Shown here in pieces: positions 28,441 to 37,562 of a DNA stretch of 64,000 nt. How positions within the stretch are numbered: the stretch's first letter is position 1; every line of letters starts with the position of its first letter. Origin of the DNA: Shewanella woodyi ATCC 51908 (GTDB lineage Bacteria; Pseudomonadota; Gammaproteobacteria; Enterobacterales; Shewanellaceae); NCBI RefSeq assembly GCF_000019525.1, contig NC_010506.1, forward strand, positions 62,001-126,000, given 5' to 3'. The position numbers and the translations under genes were made by a program. The notes beneath the pieces were generated by a model. That model was not told where the DNA came from. It ran no database searches and saw only the letters and a program-made list of their open reading frames with translations.

Positions 28441-28707
28441 TATACCCAAACAACTTCAAGATGCAGGATTCAGCATGTCGAGAAGTGACAGAGTTCAAGG
28501 CATGAAATAGTAGGACTAGTTATTCTAATTCAATATTTCATAACACAGAAAAATGTTGCTTCTCGCCTTGCCCTTCGGGAGTTCCCGTAGAATCGCTGCA
28601 CTGCGTTAGTGATATCGACAAGGGAATAACCATTATCCTCAATCACTGCCTTATTCAGCTATCCTACGGGGGCTCTGAAACGAGCATCTTGAGGTAGCTT
28701 GGGTATA
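28441..28707. mobile_element. MITE-like 267-bp element with TATACCCAA ends
   Basis: The ends TATACCCAAACAACTTCAAG (28441) and, read inversely from 28707, TATACCCAAGCTACCTCAAG form near-perfect inverted repeats followed by ATGC on both sides. The interior is non-coding with further small palindromes (CTTCGGGAG, CCTACGGGGG). The size, inverted ends and A/T target are those of a miniature inverted-repeat element. It fills most of the gap between two convergent genes. Confidence 0.75.
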
Positions 28708-28749
28708 CTGTAAATGCTTGTGTATAGCGATGTTTCTATCGTATCAAGC

Positions 28750-29508
28750 CTATTTATTATCTTTTAACTGATGGTGTTCATACAGCTTGGCCTCTTTGAT
28801 AAAGGCGTAATAGGCGTCCATAACGGCTAAGATAAAACCGCGTCTCCCAGAGAATATTTTTCGTTGAATAAAATACTCTTTGATAAAGATAAGCGGAAAA
28901 ACCGTAATCAACTTCAAGTTGGAAAACTTCTTCCCTTTAGCAAACTTTTCATCGGCTTTTAAGCCTGAATAACTGTTGTTTTTGCTGGTGATAGCTTCAA
29001 TTGAGCAGTAGCCAAAGTGATCAAAAGTCTCATTAATAAAGATCTCCTTGCCATCTACCGTTGCGCTTTCATGGGCTAAGCGTGAATCATCAAAGAAAGA
29101 CTTTGAGCGCTTATAAAACCTATGGTTATTAGGTTTCTTACTCCAAGAAGATAGAGGTTTATCGATAAAGATATCGTTGCGCCAAAAGCGAACGCTGTCG
29201 GCTTTATCTTGTTCCATAATTGTCTTAAACGCTTCGATTAAACTGGTGTTTATCGCTTCATCGCCATCTAAGTTCAGTACCCACTCGTGTGAGCAGAGGG
29301 ACATGGCGTACTGCTTCTGTTTGGCGTAACCCTGCCAAGGGTGGGAGTAGATTTTAGCACCATAACGCTCGGCTATCGCCAAAGTACCATCTGTACTTCC
29401 TGAGTCGACCAATATCACCTCATCTAAAAGAGCAACACTTTGTAGTGTTTTCTCAATATGCTTCTCTTCATTCTTGGTGATGATAAATACGCTAATAGGC
29501 AGTTTCAT
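28750..29508 (-). CDS. waaE: WaaE/KdtX-like LPS core glycosyltransferase (family 2)
   Basis: This 252-residue GT-A protein has ISVFIITKNEEKHIEKTLQSV, VDSGSTDGTLAIAERYGAKIY, HPWQGYAKQKQYAM and the metal motif WVLNLDGDEAI. These match WaaE/KdtX beta-1,4-glucosyltransferases that decorate heptose I of the LPS inner core. The product assignment is by family and by location two genes from coaD, as in many proteobacteria. The ATG at 29508 is the only reasonable start. It is divergent from the GT25 gene. Confidence 0.87.
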   Translation of the reverse strand: MKLPISVFIITKNEEKHIEKTLQSVALLDEVILVDSGSTDGTLAIAERYGAKIYSHPWQGYAKQKQYAMSLCSHEWVLNLDGDEAINTSLIEAFKTIMEQDKADSVRFWRNDIFIDKPLSSWSKKPNNHRFYKRSKSFFDDSRLAHESATVDGKEIFINETFDHFGYCSIEAITSKNNSYSGLKADEKFAKGKKFSNLKLITVFPLIFIKEYFIQRKIFSGRRGFILAVMDAYYAFIKEAKLYEHHQLKDNK

Positions 29509-29631
29509 AATGGCTTCGTTAAGGCAAATTAATTGAACAGGATTCTAACATCAAATAGGGAAATTTTATGAAATAAAATAGCTGCATGTTATTATCCTCG
29601 CCAAATATGTTTCTACTCTTTCGATGGTCCA

Positions 29632-30378
29632 ATGAAATTTAATGTAATGGTGATTAATCTCGATTCCAGCACTGACAGGTGGGAGTCTATGACTAAACAG
29701 TGTGAACCTTTAGGCATCACGCCTGAAAGGGTTTCTGCTGTGCGTGGCAGCCTGCTAAGTGAGAAAGAGAAGAGTGATGTTTACCAGCTTTCGGCCAACC
29801 TTTCTAAGTATGACAAGATACTCAACGATGGTGAAATTGGTTGTTACATGAGCCATATTCGCTGCTGGGAGCAGATAGTCGAGCAGGAGTTAGATTTTGC
29901 TTTGGTGTTAGAGGATGACGCCATATTAACCGATAACATTATTAAGTATGTCGAGAAGTTAGCGCCTAGCAGTGCTGATTGGGACTACATTAAACTGTCC
30001 CATGGCAGTAAGGTTAAGTCTGCCGTTGACTCCATGGATCTTGGTGACGGTTTAACGTTAAGAAAAGAGCTAAAACTGCCCTCAACTACCACTGGACAGC
30101 TGATCTCACTCTCTGGGGCGAAAAAGCTGTTAGCACACGCCTACCCAATCACTAGACCGATAGATATGGATATTCAGTATTGGTTTGAGAAATCACTTCG
30201 CTGCTTTGTGGTTGCGCCTTTTCCTATCTTAAACGGCGACTTTGGTAGTGAGATCAATAAAACCGACGATAGACGTTTTGTTAAGAAAAGACCGATTCGA
30301 CGTGTACTGCAAAAGCTCCGCTATGAAATACTACTCTTGTGCAGCCGTCATAAGTTACCTGATTTCCCTAAGTTATAG
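29632..30378 (+). CDS. Glycosyltransferase family 25 (LPS galactosyltransferase-like)
   Basis: This 248-residue protein starts VMVINLDSSTDRWESM, the GT25 signature, followed by GEIGCYMSHIRCWEQIVEQ and the metal-binding LVLEDDAIL. Family members such as LgtB/Lpt add galactose or glucose to lipooligosaccharide. The substrate here is not determined. A basic C-terminus (KKRPIRRVLQKLRYEI) could attach it to the membrane. coaD lies 150 bases downstream on the same strand. Confidence 0.85.
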   Translation: MKFNVMVINLDSSTDRWESMTKQCEPLGITPERVSAVRGSLLSEKEKSDVYQLSANLSKYDKILNDGEIGCYMSHIRCWEQIVEQELDFALVLEDDAILTDNIIKYVEKLAPSSADWDYIKLSHGSKVKSAVDSMDLGDGLTLRKELKLPSTTTGQLISLSGAKKLLAHAYPITRPIDMDIQYWFEKSLRCFVVAPFPILNGDFGSEINKTDDRRFVKKRPIRRVLQKLRYEILLLCSRHKLPDFPKL

Positions 30379-30521
30379 GGTTAATCAACCCAGGGATAAA
30401 AATTTATCCCTCTATTAGTGTTGAGCCGTATGTGGACAATTCACATGCAAAAATAAACCAAGTAAGATGTGTGTCTGACTCATCTGTCGTTCCAATGGAT
30501 GTTGGAATCATCACCGGATAG

Positions 30522-31004
<483 letters not shown>

Positions 31005-31016
31005 CCGTTAATTATT

Positions 31017-32522
31017 ATGTTGAAATCTTATAGCACAAAGCTTATTGCCGTTTTTCTGTTTTGTACTTCTTTGTTGTCAGCCTCGTTTGCAGCCCTATCG
31101 GCTCCCTGGGTCGATGTGTCTGATATCTACCTAAGGGCTGATATTCAGGCGTTGGCCGATGAAGGCGTGATCACTGTGCCTGTTAATACCTATCCACTGA
31201 TGTGGTCTGGTATTGCGGTTGATCTCGATAAAGTTGAGCCATCAACTCTGACGCCTGCATTAGCAAAAGCGTTCGCTCGAGTGAATTTCTACTATCGTAA
31301 TGCCGTAGGTAACAAAGGTAACACACGGATTAAGGCCGCTGCTGCAACGGATCCTGCTCGTTTCCAGCACTTTGGTTCAGATTATCGTGAAAAAGGGGAA
31401 CTGCAGGTTTCCCATGAATACCTTGGTGAGCGTTTCGCTTATAAGATTGCCGCCTCTGCTAACTATGATGCGACAGATGATAAAGAGTTTCGCCTCGATG
31501 ACTCTTATATAGCGATGGCGCTGGGTAACTGGATGTTTACCGCCGGTGCCATTGAGCAGTGGTGGGGGCCAGGTTTCGATTCCGCCATGCACAGATCAAA
31601 CAATGCGCGTCCTTTGCCATCTGTGATGGTGACTCGCAATAATGCGGCAGCCTTTGAAACCCCTTGGCTCTCTTGGTTAGGCCCTTGGACGCTAACAGCA
31701 GGTGTGAGCCGTCTAGAGGAGGAGCGTGCTATTGCTAATCCTCTACTGTGGAACTTTCGCAGCTCACTACGCCCCTTTAGACAACTAGAGATAGGTTTCT
31801 CGTGGGCAACCCAGTTCTGTGGAGAGGGCGAGGAGTGTTCGTTTAAGAGCGCGCTGAAATCGATAACTGGTCAACGTGATTGTCGTGCTGAAAATGTCGG
31901 CGAAGTTGGCTGTAGTAGTTACGGTAATCAGATGGCCGGTTATGATGTTCGCTTTAGCGATACTTGGTTTAATGTGCCTTTTGGTATCTATTACGAGAAG
32001 ACCTGTGAAGATGCTAACGGTTCAGCCCCTTGGGACATTGTCGATTGTGGTCACGCAGCGGGTCTAGATACACGTTTTAGCTCAGACAGCGCTCAGTACA
32101 GACTGTTTTTCGAATACACAGATACCATGGTCGCCTGTGGTGCCGATGATAATGTCTTTAACTGCATGTATGAGCATAGCGAGTACAAAAGTGGCTCACG
32201 TTACTACGGTAAAACCTATGGCAGCACCTATGAGAGCGATGCCATCGTTTATGCGCTGGGCTTAATCGGCCAGTTTGAAAATAGTAAAGGGCTCACCTCT
32301 ATTGTGAGATATGCTCAGCTTAATAAAGATGGTTCAAGCCGGAACAATGGCTGGGCGCCACAGTCGCCTAAAGAAGATCTGTTAATGTTGGAGCTGAGCT
32401 ACCGTATGCCTATTTGGCAGGGGATGATGAGTGTTGGTGGCACTGTGTCTCAATCTGAGTTTGAGGTTGAAGATAAAAAGACAGATGCGACACTATTTGG
32501 CACCTACGAGTATCGTTTTTAG
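31017..32522 (+). CDS. Capsule assembly Wzi-family outer membrane protein
   Basis: This 501-residue protein has a signal peptide (cleaved near AALSA, residue 28) and then an N-terminal alpha-helical part (DIYLRADIQALADEGVI). A long beta-strand-rich region ends in a terminal aromatic residue (GTYEYRF), typical of an outer-membrane beta-barrel. The motif AGAIEQWWGPGFDSAM is characteristic of the Wzi/CapsuleAssemblyWzi family, in which Wzi binds group 1 capsule at the surface. No wza-wzc genes are in the window, so the ligand is open. Six or more cysteines in the middle are unusual for a barrel. Confidence 0.85.
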   Translation: MLKSYSTKLIAVFLFCTSLLSASFAALSAPWVDVSDIYLRADIQALADEGVITVPVNTYPLMWSGIAVDLDKVEPSTLTPALAKAFARVNFYYRNAVGNKGNTRIKAAAATDPARFQHFGSDYREKGELQVSHEYLGERFAYKIAASANYDATDDKEFRLDDSYIAMALGNWMFTAGAIEQWWGPGFDSAMHRSNNARPLPSVMVTRNNAAAFETPWLSWLGPWTLTAGVSRLEEERAIANPLLWNFRSSLRPFRQLEIGFSWATQFCGEGEECSFKSALKSITGQRDCRAENVGEVGCSSYGNQMAGYDVRFSDTWFNVPFGIYYEKTCEDANGSAPWDIVDCGHAAGLDTRFSSDSAQYRLFFEYTDTMVACGADDNVFNCMYEHSEYKSGSRYYGKTYGSTYESDAIVYALGLIGQFENSKGLTSIVRYAQLNKDGSSRNNGWAPQSPKEDLLMLELSYRMPIWQGMMSVGGTVSQSEFEVEDKKTDATLFGTYEYRF

Positions 32523-32553
32523 AAGAAGGTTTGAGATTTTAGGATCTAGAAGC

Positions 32554-32602
32554 AGCTCGCTGCGTAACTCGCAGTGAGCTTGTGAACCTCCTAGATTTTT
32601 TC
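32554..32602 (+). terminator. Terminator after the Wzi-family gene
   Basis: An AGCTC-CTGCG/CGCAG-GAGCT stem (32554-32580) is enclosed by outer arms GATCTAG/CTAGATT and ends in a T6 run (32597-32602). Confidence 0.65.
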
Positions 32603-32603
32603 T

Positions 32604-33419
32604 TTATCTCGTTTGGCACAAGCCACAGAATACAGTGGCTCTCTGGCCTAACTTAATCTCACTGAGCAGGTTACCACACTGAGTACAGCTCTCTCCTCCG
32701 CGGCCATAAACGTGAAGCTTCTGGGCAAAGTAGCCAGGCTTGCCTTCGGCGTTGGTAAAGTCTTTTAGGGTGGTTCCCCCCTGTTTTATCGCATTGGCTA
32801 AGATCTGTTTCACCTCTGAAACTAAGATAATCAAGCGCTCTTGATCTACCTTACCCGCTTCCATTTGTGGATGTATTCCCGCTGCAAAGAGAGCCTCGTT
32901 AGCGTAGATATTGCCTACACCAACCACGATATGGTTATCCATCAGACAGAGCTTTATCGCTTTTTTCTTCCCTTTTAACGATTCAAACAGATAGCTTGGA
33001 TTGAATGCATCAGTTAAAGGTTCGGGCCCAAGTTTAGACAGTAGGGGGTGTGCATCAATGGGCAGCTCATACCATAACCAAGCACCAAAGCGCCTCGGGT
33101 CGTTAAAGCGCAGTATCTTGCCACTGGCCAAGCTTAAATCGATATGGTCATGCTTCTCAACCGGAGTGAGCTCTGTCACCACCCTTAAGCTGCCAGACAT
33201 ACCTAGATGCACAATTGTCGTACCTGCATCGGTATCAATAAGCAGATATTTAGCGCGGCGATGCACACTACGTATGGTTTGACCGACAATCTGCTGCGCC
33301 AAATCAGGGACGGGCCAACGCAAGCTGGCGTTACGTACGGTAAGGCCTGTGACCTCTTGGTCAATCAGATAGGGTGAGACCCCTTGACGGGTGACCTCAA
33401 CTTCCGGAAGTTCTGGCAT
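32604..33419 (-). CDS. mutM: Formamidopyrimidine-DNA glycosylase
   Basis: This base-excision repair enzyme (271 residues) removes 8-oxoguanine and formamidopyrimidines. The N-terminal catalytic [12 protein letters not shown] (Pro2 and Glu3 after Met removal), the Lys in [11 protein letters not shown] and NIYANEALF are present. The C-terminal zinc finger CTQCGNLL...CGLCQTR is complete, with the last Arg positioned as in family members. It is convergent with the Wzi gene. The following gene on the same strand, upstream in transcription, is a small membrane protein. Confidence 0.96.
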   Translation of the reverse strand: MPELPEVEVTRQGVSPYLIDQEVTGLTVRNASLRWPVPDLAQQIVGQTIRSVHRRAKYLLIDTDAGTTIVHLGMSGSLRVVTELTPVEKHDHIDLSLASGKILRFNDPRRFGAWLWYELPIDAHPLLSKLGPEPLTDAFNPSYLFESLKGKKKAIKLCLMDNHIVVGVGNIYANEALFAAGIHPQMEAGKVDQERLIILVSEVKQILANAIKQGGTTLKDFTNAEGKPGYFAQKLHVYGRGGESCTQCGNLLSEIKLGQRATVFCGLCQTR

Positions 33420-33487
33420 ATTAGCTCTCTGGTTTAGTTCTCTTATGTTTAGGTTTCTTGTTTAGTTTTTTATATTAGCTTTCTTGT

Positions 33488-33976
33488 TTAGTTGCTTGTT
33501 GTGTCATTCAGGGGAGCCGCCGATATCTTAGTGATAGGTGTTAAGGCTTCTCTTAAGCTAGGTGGGATCTGATACCAGTTCTTTGCTGGAGAGACAAGCA
33601 AACCATGGGCTGGATACCAGAGCCAAGCTTGCCCTTGGCTATTATTGGCAACCAGAATTGTCACATTGATGGGAGCATCAAGGCTCTCCTGTTCCATTAA
33701 GCCTTGCTGATCTGCCACAGGTGAGAGTTGTATCTCACTCCATGCCGTAGCCCAGGTTTTACAATTGAGCACATCTTCATGGCACTGCCACTGGCTTCCC
33801 TTGCTTAACCAAAGTTCATCGAGCTGCAACTGAGCTAATGGCGCTTTATCGTCAAACAGAGGCGCTGCATCCGATGGCAACTCGGCAGTGCGATCATCGA
33901 GCAGAGTGAGTATGGCGATCATCGATGCCGTAGCAAAGATAAGAATGTTATTCCATTTTTTACGTGAAAGAGCCAT
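33488..33976 (-). CDS. Hypothetical single-pass membrane protein
   Basis: This 162-residue protein has a short basic N-terminus (MALSRKKWNN) and one transmembrane helix (about residues 10-26). The rest should be periplasmic, with two cysteines close together (WQCHEDVLNCKTW) that could form a disulfide. I do not recognise the family. Similar small proteins lie upstream of mutM in Shewanella, by memory. The spacing of 68 bases to mutM allows co-transcription. Confidence 0.65.
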   Translation of the reverse strand: MALSRKKWNNILIFATASMIAILTLLDDRTAELPSDAAPLFDDKAPLAQLQLDELWLSKGSQWQCHEDVLNCKTWATAWSEIQLSPVADQQGLMEQESLDAPINVTILVANNSQGQAWLWYPAHGLLVSPAKNWYQIPPSLREALTPITKISAAPLNDTTSN

Positions 33977-34185
33977 GGCGTGTTAATTCAGTTGCTTATC
34001 TAATATTGAGTGTTTAGTCAGTGTATCCACAAGTTAGGCTGTCTTCAAATGAAGACTTATTACATTTATTCTTTTTGGGTCTGGCCTATATTGGTATTTG
34101 CTTAAGTGTCTGAAGCTCATCGCTCCATTGCTTTTTAGCGCCTCCCAGCGGGGGATATGCAGATGCCTCTGCGAACCGCCGCGAG

Positions 34186-34224
34186 CACATCCTTGTGGGC
34201 TCTACCAAAACATCCATGTTTTGG
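34186..34224 (-). repeat. Repeat with two GGA-loop hairpins
   Basis: On the minus strand CCAAAACA-TGGA-TGTTTTGG (34224-34205, eight-base-pair stem) is followed by CACA-AGGA-TGTG (34197-34186). Both expose GGA in the loop. ACAAGGATGT matches the in-vitro consensus for CsrA binding sites. It belongs to a longer palindrome-rich repeat that includes CTCGCGGCGGTTCGCAGAGG. A related pair occurs at 39186-39223. Confidence 0.6.
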
Positions 34225-34327
34225 AAGCTCGCAGTTGCATCTACACTGGGTGATTTACAAGAAGGTTTTTGTCGTTTCAATTTATGACTAATGTGTGCAG
34301 TTCCCTTAATCCTCTTCATCGTTTAGA

Positions 34328-34409
34328 AAGGGGCTTCGCCCTTCTAGGACGGCACTGCGTGCCTACGAGAGCGTTCGCAGGCTCACTGCTAGAACGTTGC
34401 GCTGCTAGT
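34328..34409. repeat. GGGCTTCGCCC palindromic repeat, single copy
   Basis: It reads GGGGCTTCGCCCTTCTAGGA, then CACTGCGTG and GAGAGCGTTCGCAG blocks, the same order as the copies at 20.8 and 36.3 kb. Confidence 0.7.
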
Positions 34410-34779
34410 ACAAAGAGTGTAGTTGAAAGCTACCGTACTCTTACCTGACTTATTACCAATAACCTCACTTATTACACAACCCATTTCAGTGTGCTTAATG
34501 AGGTTTAGAGCAGGTAAGGATAGTCATCCCTAAACTTTATCATTCCATCACTAAAATCACCATTTCTAACCTGATCGACGTCATAACCTATCTCGGCGTG
34601 CTCGATAAGAGCTAACAGCATTGATAATTAGCAGTCGAGTTGTTATGTAATTGATTAGTAGTATCTGACTTTATTATTGTATTCAATCTGTTTGAAAATG
34701 TTATCATTTTGCTTTGTCGTGGTTGCAATTCATCAATAGCTGCAGTAATGCTCATCGATTTAACTATATAAGGGATTTT

Positions 34780-36267
34780 ATGCGGTATGAAGCAAGTGAG
34801 TTGGAGTTAGCTTTTGTTAGCTTAAATAAAAACGAAAGGCCACTTTGGGCATTGGCTGCGGTGTTTATTAGTTATGTCTGTATGCTATTTCTGATGTTTT
34901 TTGCAGAAAAATATGTAGGCGGTACAATTCTGCATTTTATTGTTCAGCCATTCGTTGTTGGGTTTTGTACGCGTTATGTTGGGCGATTGTACTCTATTAA
35001 AGCACGTGCTCCTTCTGTGATTTTGTTCGCATTTTTATACATCTGCATAGGGGTACTCGCCAGTCTGCAGGCCTTATATTTTATTGCCTTACCTATTCCT
35101 ATGTTAATCGTTTTCTTCACAAGTAGAATAAAGCTTACAAGAGTTCAAGAGTTTGCTTTACTTGAGTATCAAACAACTTCATTAGATATAGATCTTCATC
35201 CAAGAAGTAGAAAAACCTTGTATGCATTTTTAGGAGTACTTTTTATTACTGCTTTAACCGTATATTGGTGGACAAGTAATGCAAATAGCTGCATGAATGC
35301 TCTTGAAGGTAGTAATAATTCTTTTGTGGTAGAAAGTTGCTCGTATAACCAATTCTCTTCATTGGAGGAGATGGCAACTATTGAGGATGAGCTATCCATT
35401 GACTTATTTGGTACATTTTCATTGCCTAGCCCTGAAGCATTATTGATAAAAGAAAAGGCTGAGTCTGGTGATGTATTTTATCAACGCTTCTATTTCGTAA
35501 TCTTAGCTATCTTTTATCAGAAAAGTGTTTTGTGGGAGGGGAATTTTATTGTCGAGCGACACCGTGAAGAGGTGGCTTATTGGTCAGCGATTACGGCAGC
35601 TGATGGCTTCACTCCTGCAATGATAAAAATACTCAATGGCTTACTTGACTTACCTTTAGTCTCTGAGGAGCAGAAACTTGAAGCAATGGATTTGGCTGAG
35701 GAGCTAGTTATTAATGGTTCTGAAGAAGCATATTTATTAACTCTGGTTGGTAAATTGGTAACGATTGAGGATGTAAGGCAATTGTTTCATCAGCAATCTA
35801 ACACGCTTGACTTGCTAACAGAGGAGCAGTTGGAAAATTTGATGTATGCATATAAACAAGGTGATTATTTTTACAATTTGTCAGATTTTGATCCATCTAT
35901 AGAAGTTGAGGAGCCTTATACTAAAAGTATAAGAGTTCCTCGGCAAAAGGATAAAGTTATAGACGTGTTGAAAGTGATGTCTAAAAAGTTTAATGACACA
36001 GATGCCTCATACCAAGTTGCTCAAATGTTGTTAAGAGAAAGTAGCCTCGAGTCGATAGATTTTTTTACCTTAGCTGCTGAACAAGGTCATGCTTACGCAG
36101 CAACAAAGTTAGGTTCTTTATATTTTTGTTCTGGCAGAAAAGTTGAGAGTTTGTCTTGGTTGAAGAGGGCTATTAAGCTGGGGAGCAAGGAGGCTGTTGC
36201 AATTCAGAGGAAGATTATAAAAGGCGAGTCTTTATCTGTTTGTCAGAGGGGGGATCGGAAGCTGTAA
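34780..36267 (+). CDS. Membrane protein with C-terminal Sel1-like repeats, function unknown
   Basis: This 495-residue protein has several predicted transmembrane helices in the first 190 residues (for example LWALAAVFISYVCMLFLMFF and TLYAFLGVLFITALTVYWW). A soluble part follows, ending in Sel1-like helical repeats (DFFTLAAEQGHAYAATKLGSLYFCSGRKVESLSWLKRAIKLGS). Sel1 repeats usually bind proteins. ATG 34780 is preceded by AAGGGA, so I reject the longer frame from a TTG at 34714. Base composition is more AT-rich than the flanking housekeeping genes, and it is bounded by repeats, which suggests an acquired gene. No homologue is recognised. Confidence 0.7.
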   Translation: MRYEASELELAFVSLNKNERPLWALAAVFISYVCMLFLMFFAEKYVGGTILHFIVQPFVVGFCTRYVGRLYSIKARAPSVILFAFLYICIGVLASLQALYFIALPIPMLIVFFTSRIKLTRVQEFALLEYQTTSLDIDLHPRSRKTLYAFLGVLFITALTVYWWTSNANSCMNALEGSNNSFVVESCSYNQFSSLEEMATIEDELSIDLFGTFSLPSPEALLIKEKAESGDVFYQRFYFVILAIFYQKSVLWEGNFIVERHREEVAYWSAITAADGFTPAMIKILNGLLDLPLVSEEQKLEAMDLAEELVINGSEEAYLLTLVGKLVTIEDVRQLFHQQSNTLDLLTEEQLENLMYAYKQGDYFYNLSDFDPSIEVEEPYTKSIRVPRQKDKVIDVLKVMSKKFNDTDASYQVAQMLLRESSLESIDFFTLAAEQGHAYAATKLGSLYFCSGRKVESLSWLKRAIKLGSKEAVAIQRKIIKGESLSVCQRGDRKL

Positions 36268-36287
36268 CACCTTTAGGGTAGAGTGGA

Positions 36288-36849
36288 TTCGCCCTGCTAG
36301 GACGGCACTGCGTGCTTACGAGAGCGTTCGCAAGCTCACTGCTAGGACTCTGCGCTGCTAGTTAAAAGCAAAAGATGTCTCTTTTTTGCTCCTCTCCGTG
36401 GTCTTCGTGTTCTCCGTGGTAAATTGCTTTTTTGGGTGTTGAGATTAGAGGGCGGGCTTCGCCCTGCTAGGATGGCACTGCGTACCTGCGAGAGCGTTCG
36501 CAGGCTCACAGCTAGGACTCTGCGCTGCTAGTTAAAAGCAAAAGATGTCTCTTTTTTGCTCCTCTCCGTGGTCTTCGTGTTCTCCGTGGTAAATTGCTTT
36601 TTTGGGTGTTGAGATTAGAGGGCGGGCTTCGCCCTGCTAGGATGGCACTGTGTACCTGCGAGAGTGTTCGCAGGCTCACTGCTAGAACGCTGCGCTGCGA
36701 GTTAAGATCAAGAGATATTCTCACCACAGAGCGCTTCGCTCCACGGAGATCGCGGAGAAAAGCTGGAGGAAGAAATGTTGGTTTTTGGCTCTCCGTGGTC
36801 TTCGCCCTGCGAGGACGACACTGGGGGCCTGCGAGCGCGGCGCTGCTAG
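36288..36849. repeat. Cluster of three full and one partial GGGCTTCGCCC repeats
   Basis: Copies lie at about 36288-36361, 36447-36531 and 36619-36700, with a broken copy at about 36797-36849. Between them is a nearly identical linker with CTCCGTGGTCTTCGTGTTCT and GTGGTAAATTGCTTTTTTGG. The first two copies plus linkers are a direct duplication of about 160 bp. Frames through the cluster are not coding. Confidence 0.75.
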
Positions 36850-37562
36850 TTAAAAGCCTTAAGGGAGGAGAAGCGTCTACAGAACGCGTTGCTCACGGAA
36901 TAGCCTGTGGCTACGGGTAAAAAAACTGAAGTAGTGAGTTATGTTAGTGGTTGCTTAACTATCTGTAATATAATGAGTAAATTGAGTAATGCTACAAACC
37001 TAATCAGTGAAATTACTGATAGACATACAGTATACATATCGCTATATTCTCATCCAACAGGATAACCCTAATGTCACCAGTGGCTTTGTACCACTAACCA
37101 GTACAACATTAGCGGACACTTGCATTAGGGACGATGTACCAGTTTACATATCAGCTTATGTTTTCAGTTTATGAATTAGATAACAACCTGATATCCATCA
37201 CGAATCCATCCCCCCCCACACAAGCGTATATTCCCTTTAAAGTCTCTCAAGACAAACACAGTGTTAAAGGTGAGTGCTGTGCTGACCACAGAGCGCTTCG
37301 CTACACAGAGTTCACGGAGAAAAGAGAGAGGCTTAAGCTGAGAAATATGGGCTTTGAACTGCGAAGGTAAACATTCTTAGTAAGTACTTTGTAAACCTCG
37401 ACAAGTTTTTGATCAAATAGCTATTCAGGGCACCTTACAGAAAAATATTACTTAATTTTCAATGGCTAATAATATGCTCTTTAAGTTGCTAGAGAGTTAT
37501 CGTGTTGATACGTAATAAAAAGTAGAGTTAAGTTATGAATCATAGAAAAAGGAATGAAAGTT
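36850..37562. other. Non-coding AT-rich spacer with repeat remnants
   Basis: It holds two remnants of the ACCACAGAG...CACGGAGA repeat (near 36722 and 37283), an eight-C run at about 37209-37217, and otherwise AT-rich sequence. No gene was supported. A frame at 37134-37370 crosses the repeat and is rejected. Confidence 0.5.

Larger units (their letters stand above)
33977..34779. other. Repeat-bearing spacer at the left side of the accessory region
   Basis: About 800 bases hold a GTCTTC/GAAGAC hairpin (34037-34052), a repeat with two GGA-loop hairpins (34186-34224), a copy of the GGGGCTTCGCCC repeat (34328-34409), and AT-rich sequence before the next gene. No convincing coding region was found. 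Confidence 0.6.

Noticed and set aside
34086..34319. 77-residue minus-strand frame in the mutM-side spacer
   Set aside because: It is made largely of a palindromic repeat (GGA-loop hairpins), lacks a ribosome-binding site and has no family resemblance.
37134..37370. 78-residue plus-strand frame
   Set aside because: It has no Shine-Dalgarno, its C-terminal half is an ACCACAGAG repeat remnant, and composition is that of spacer DNA.
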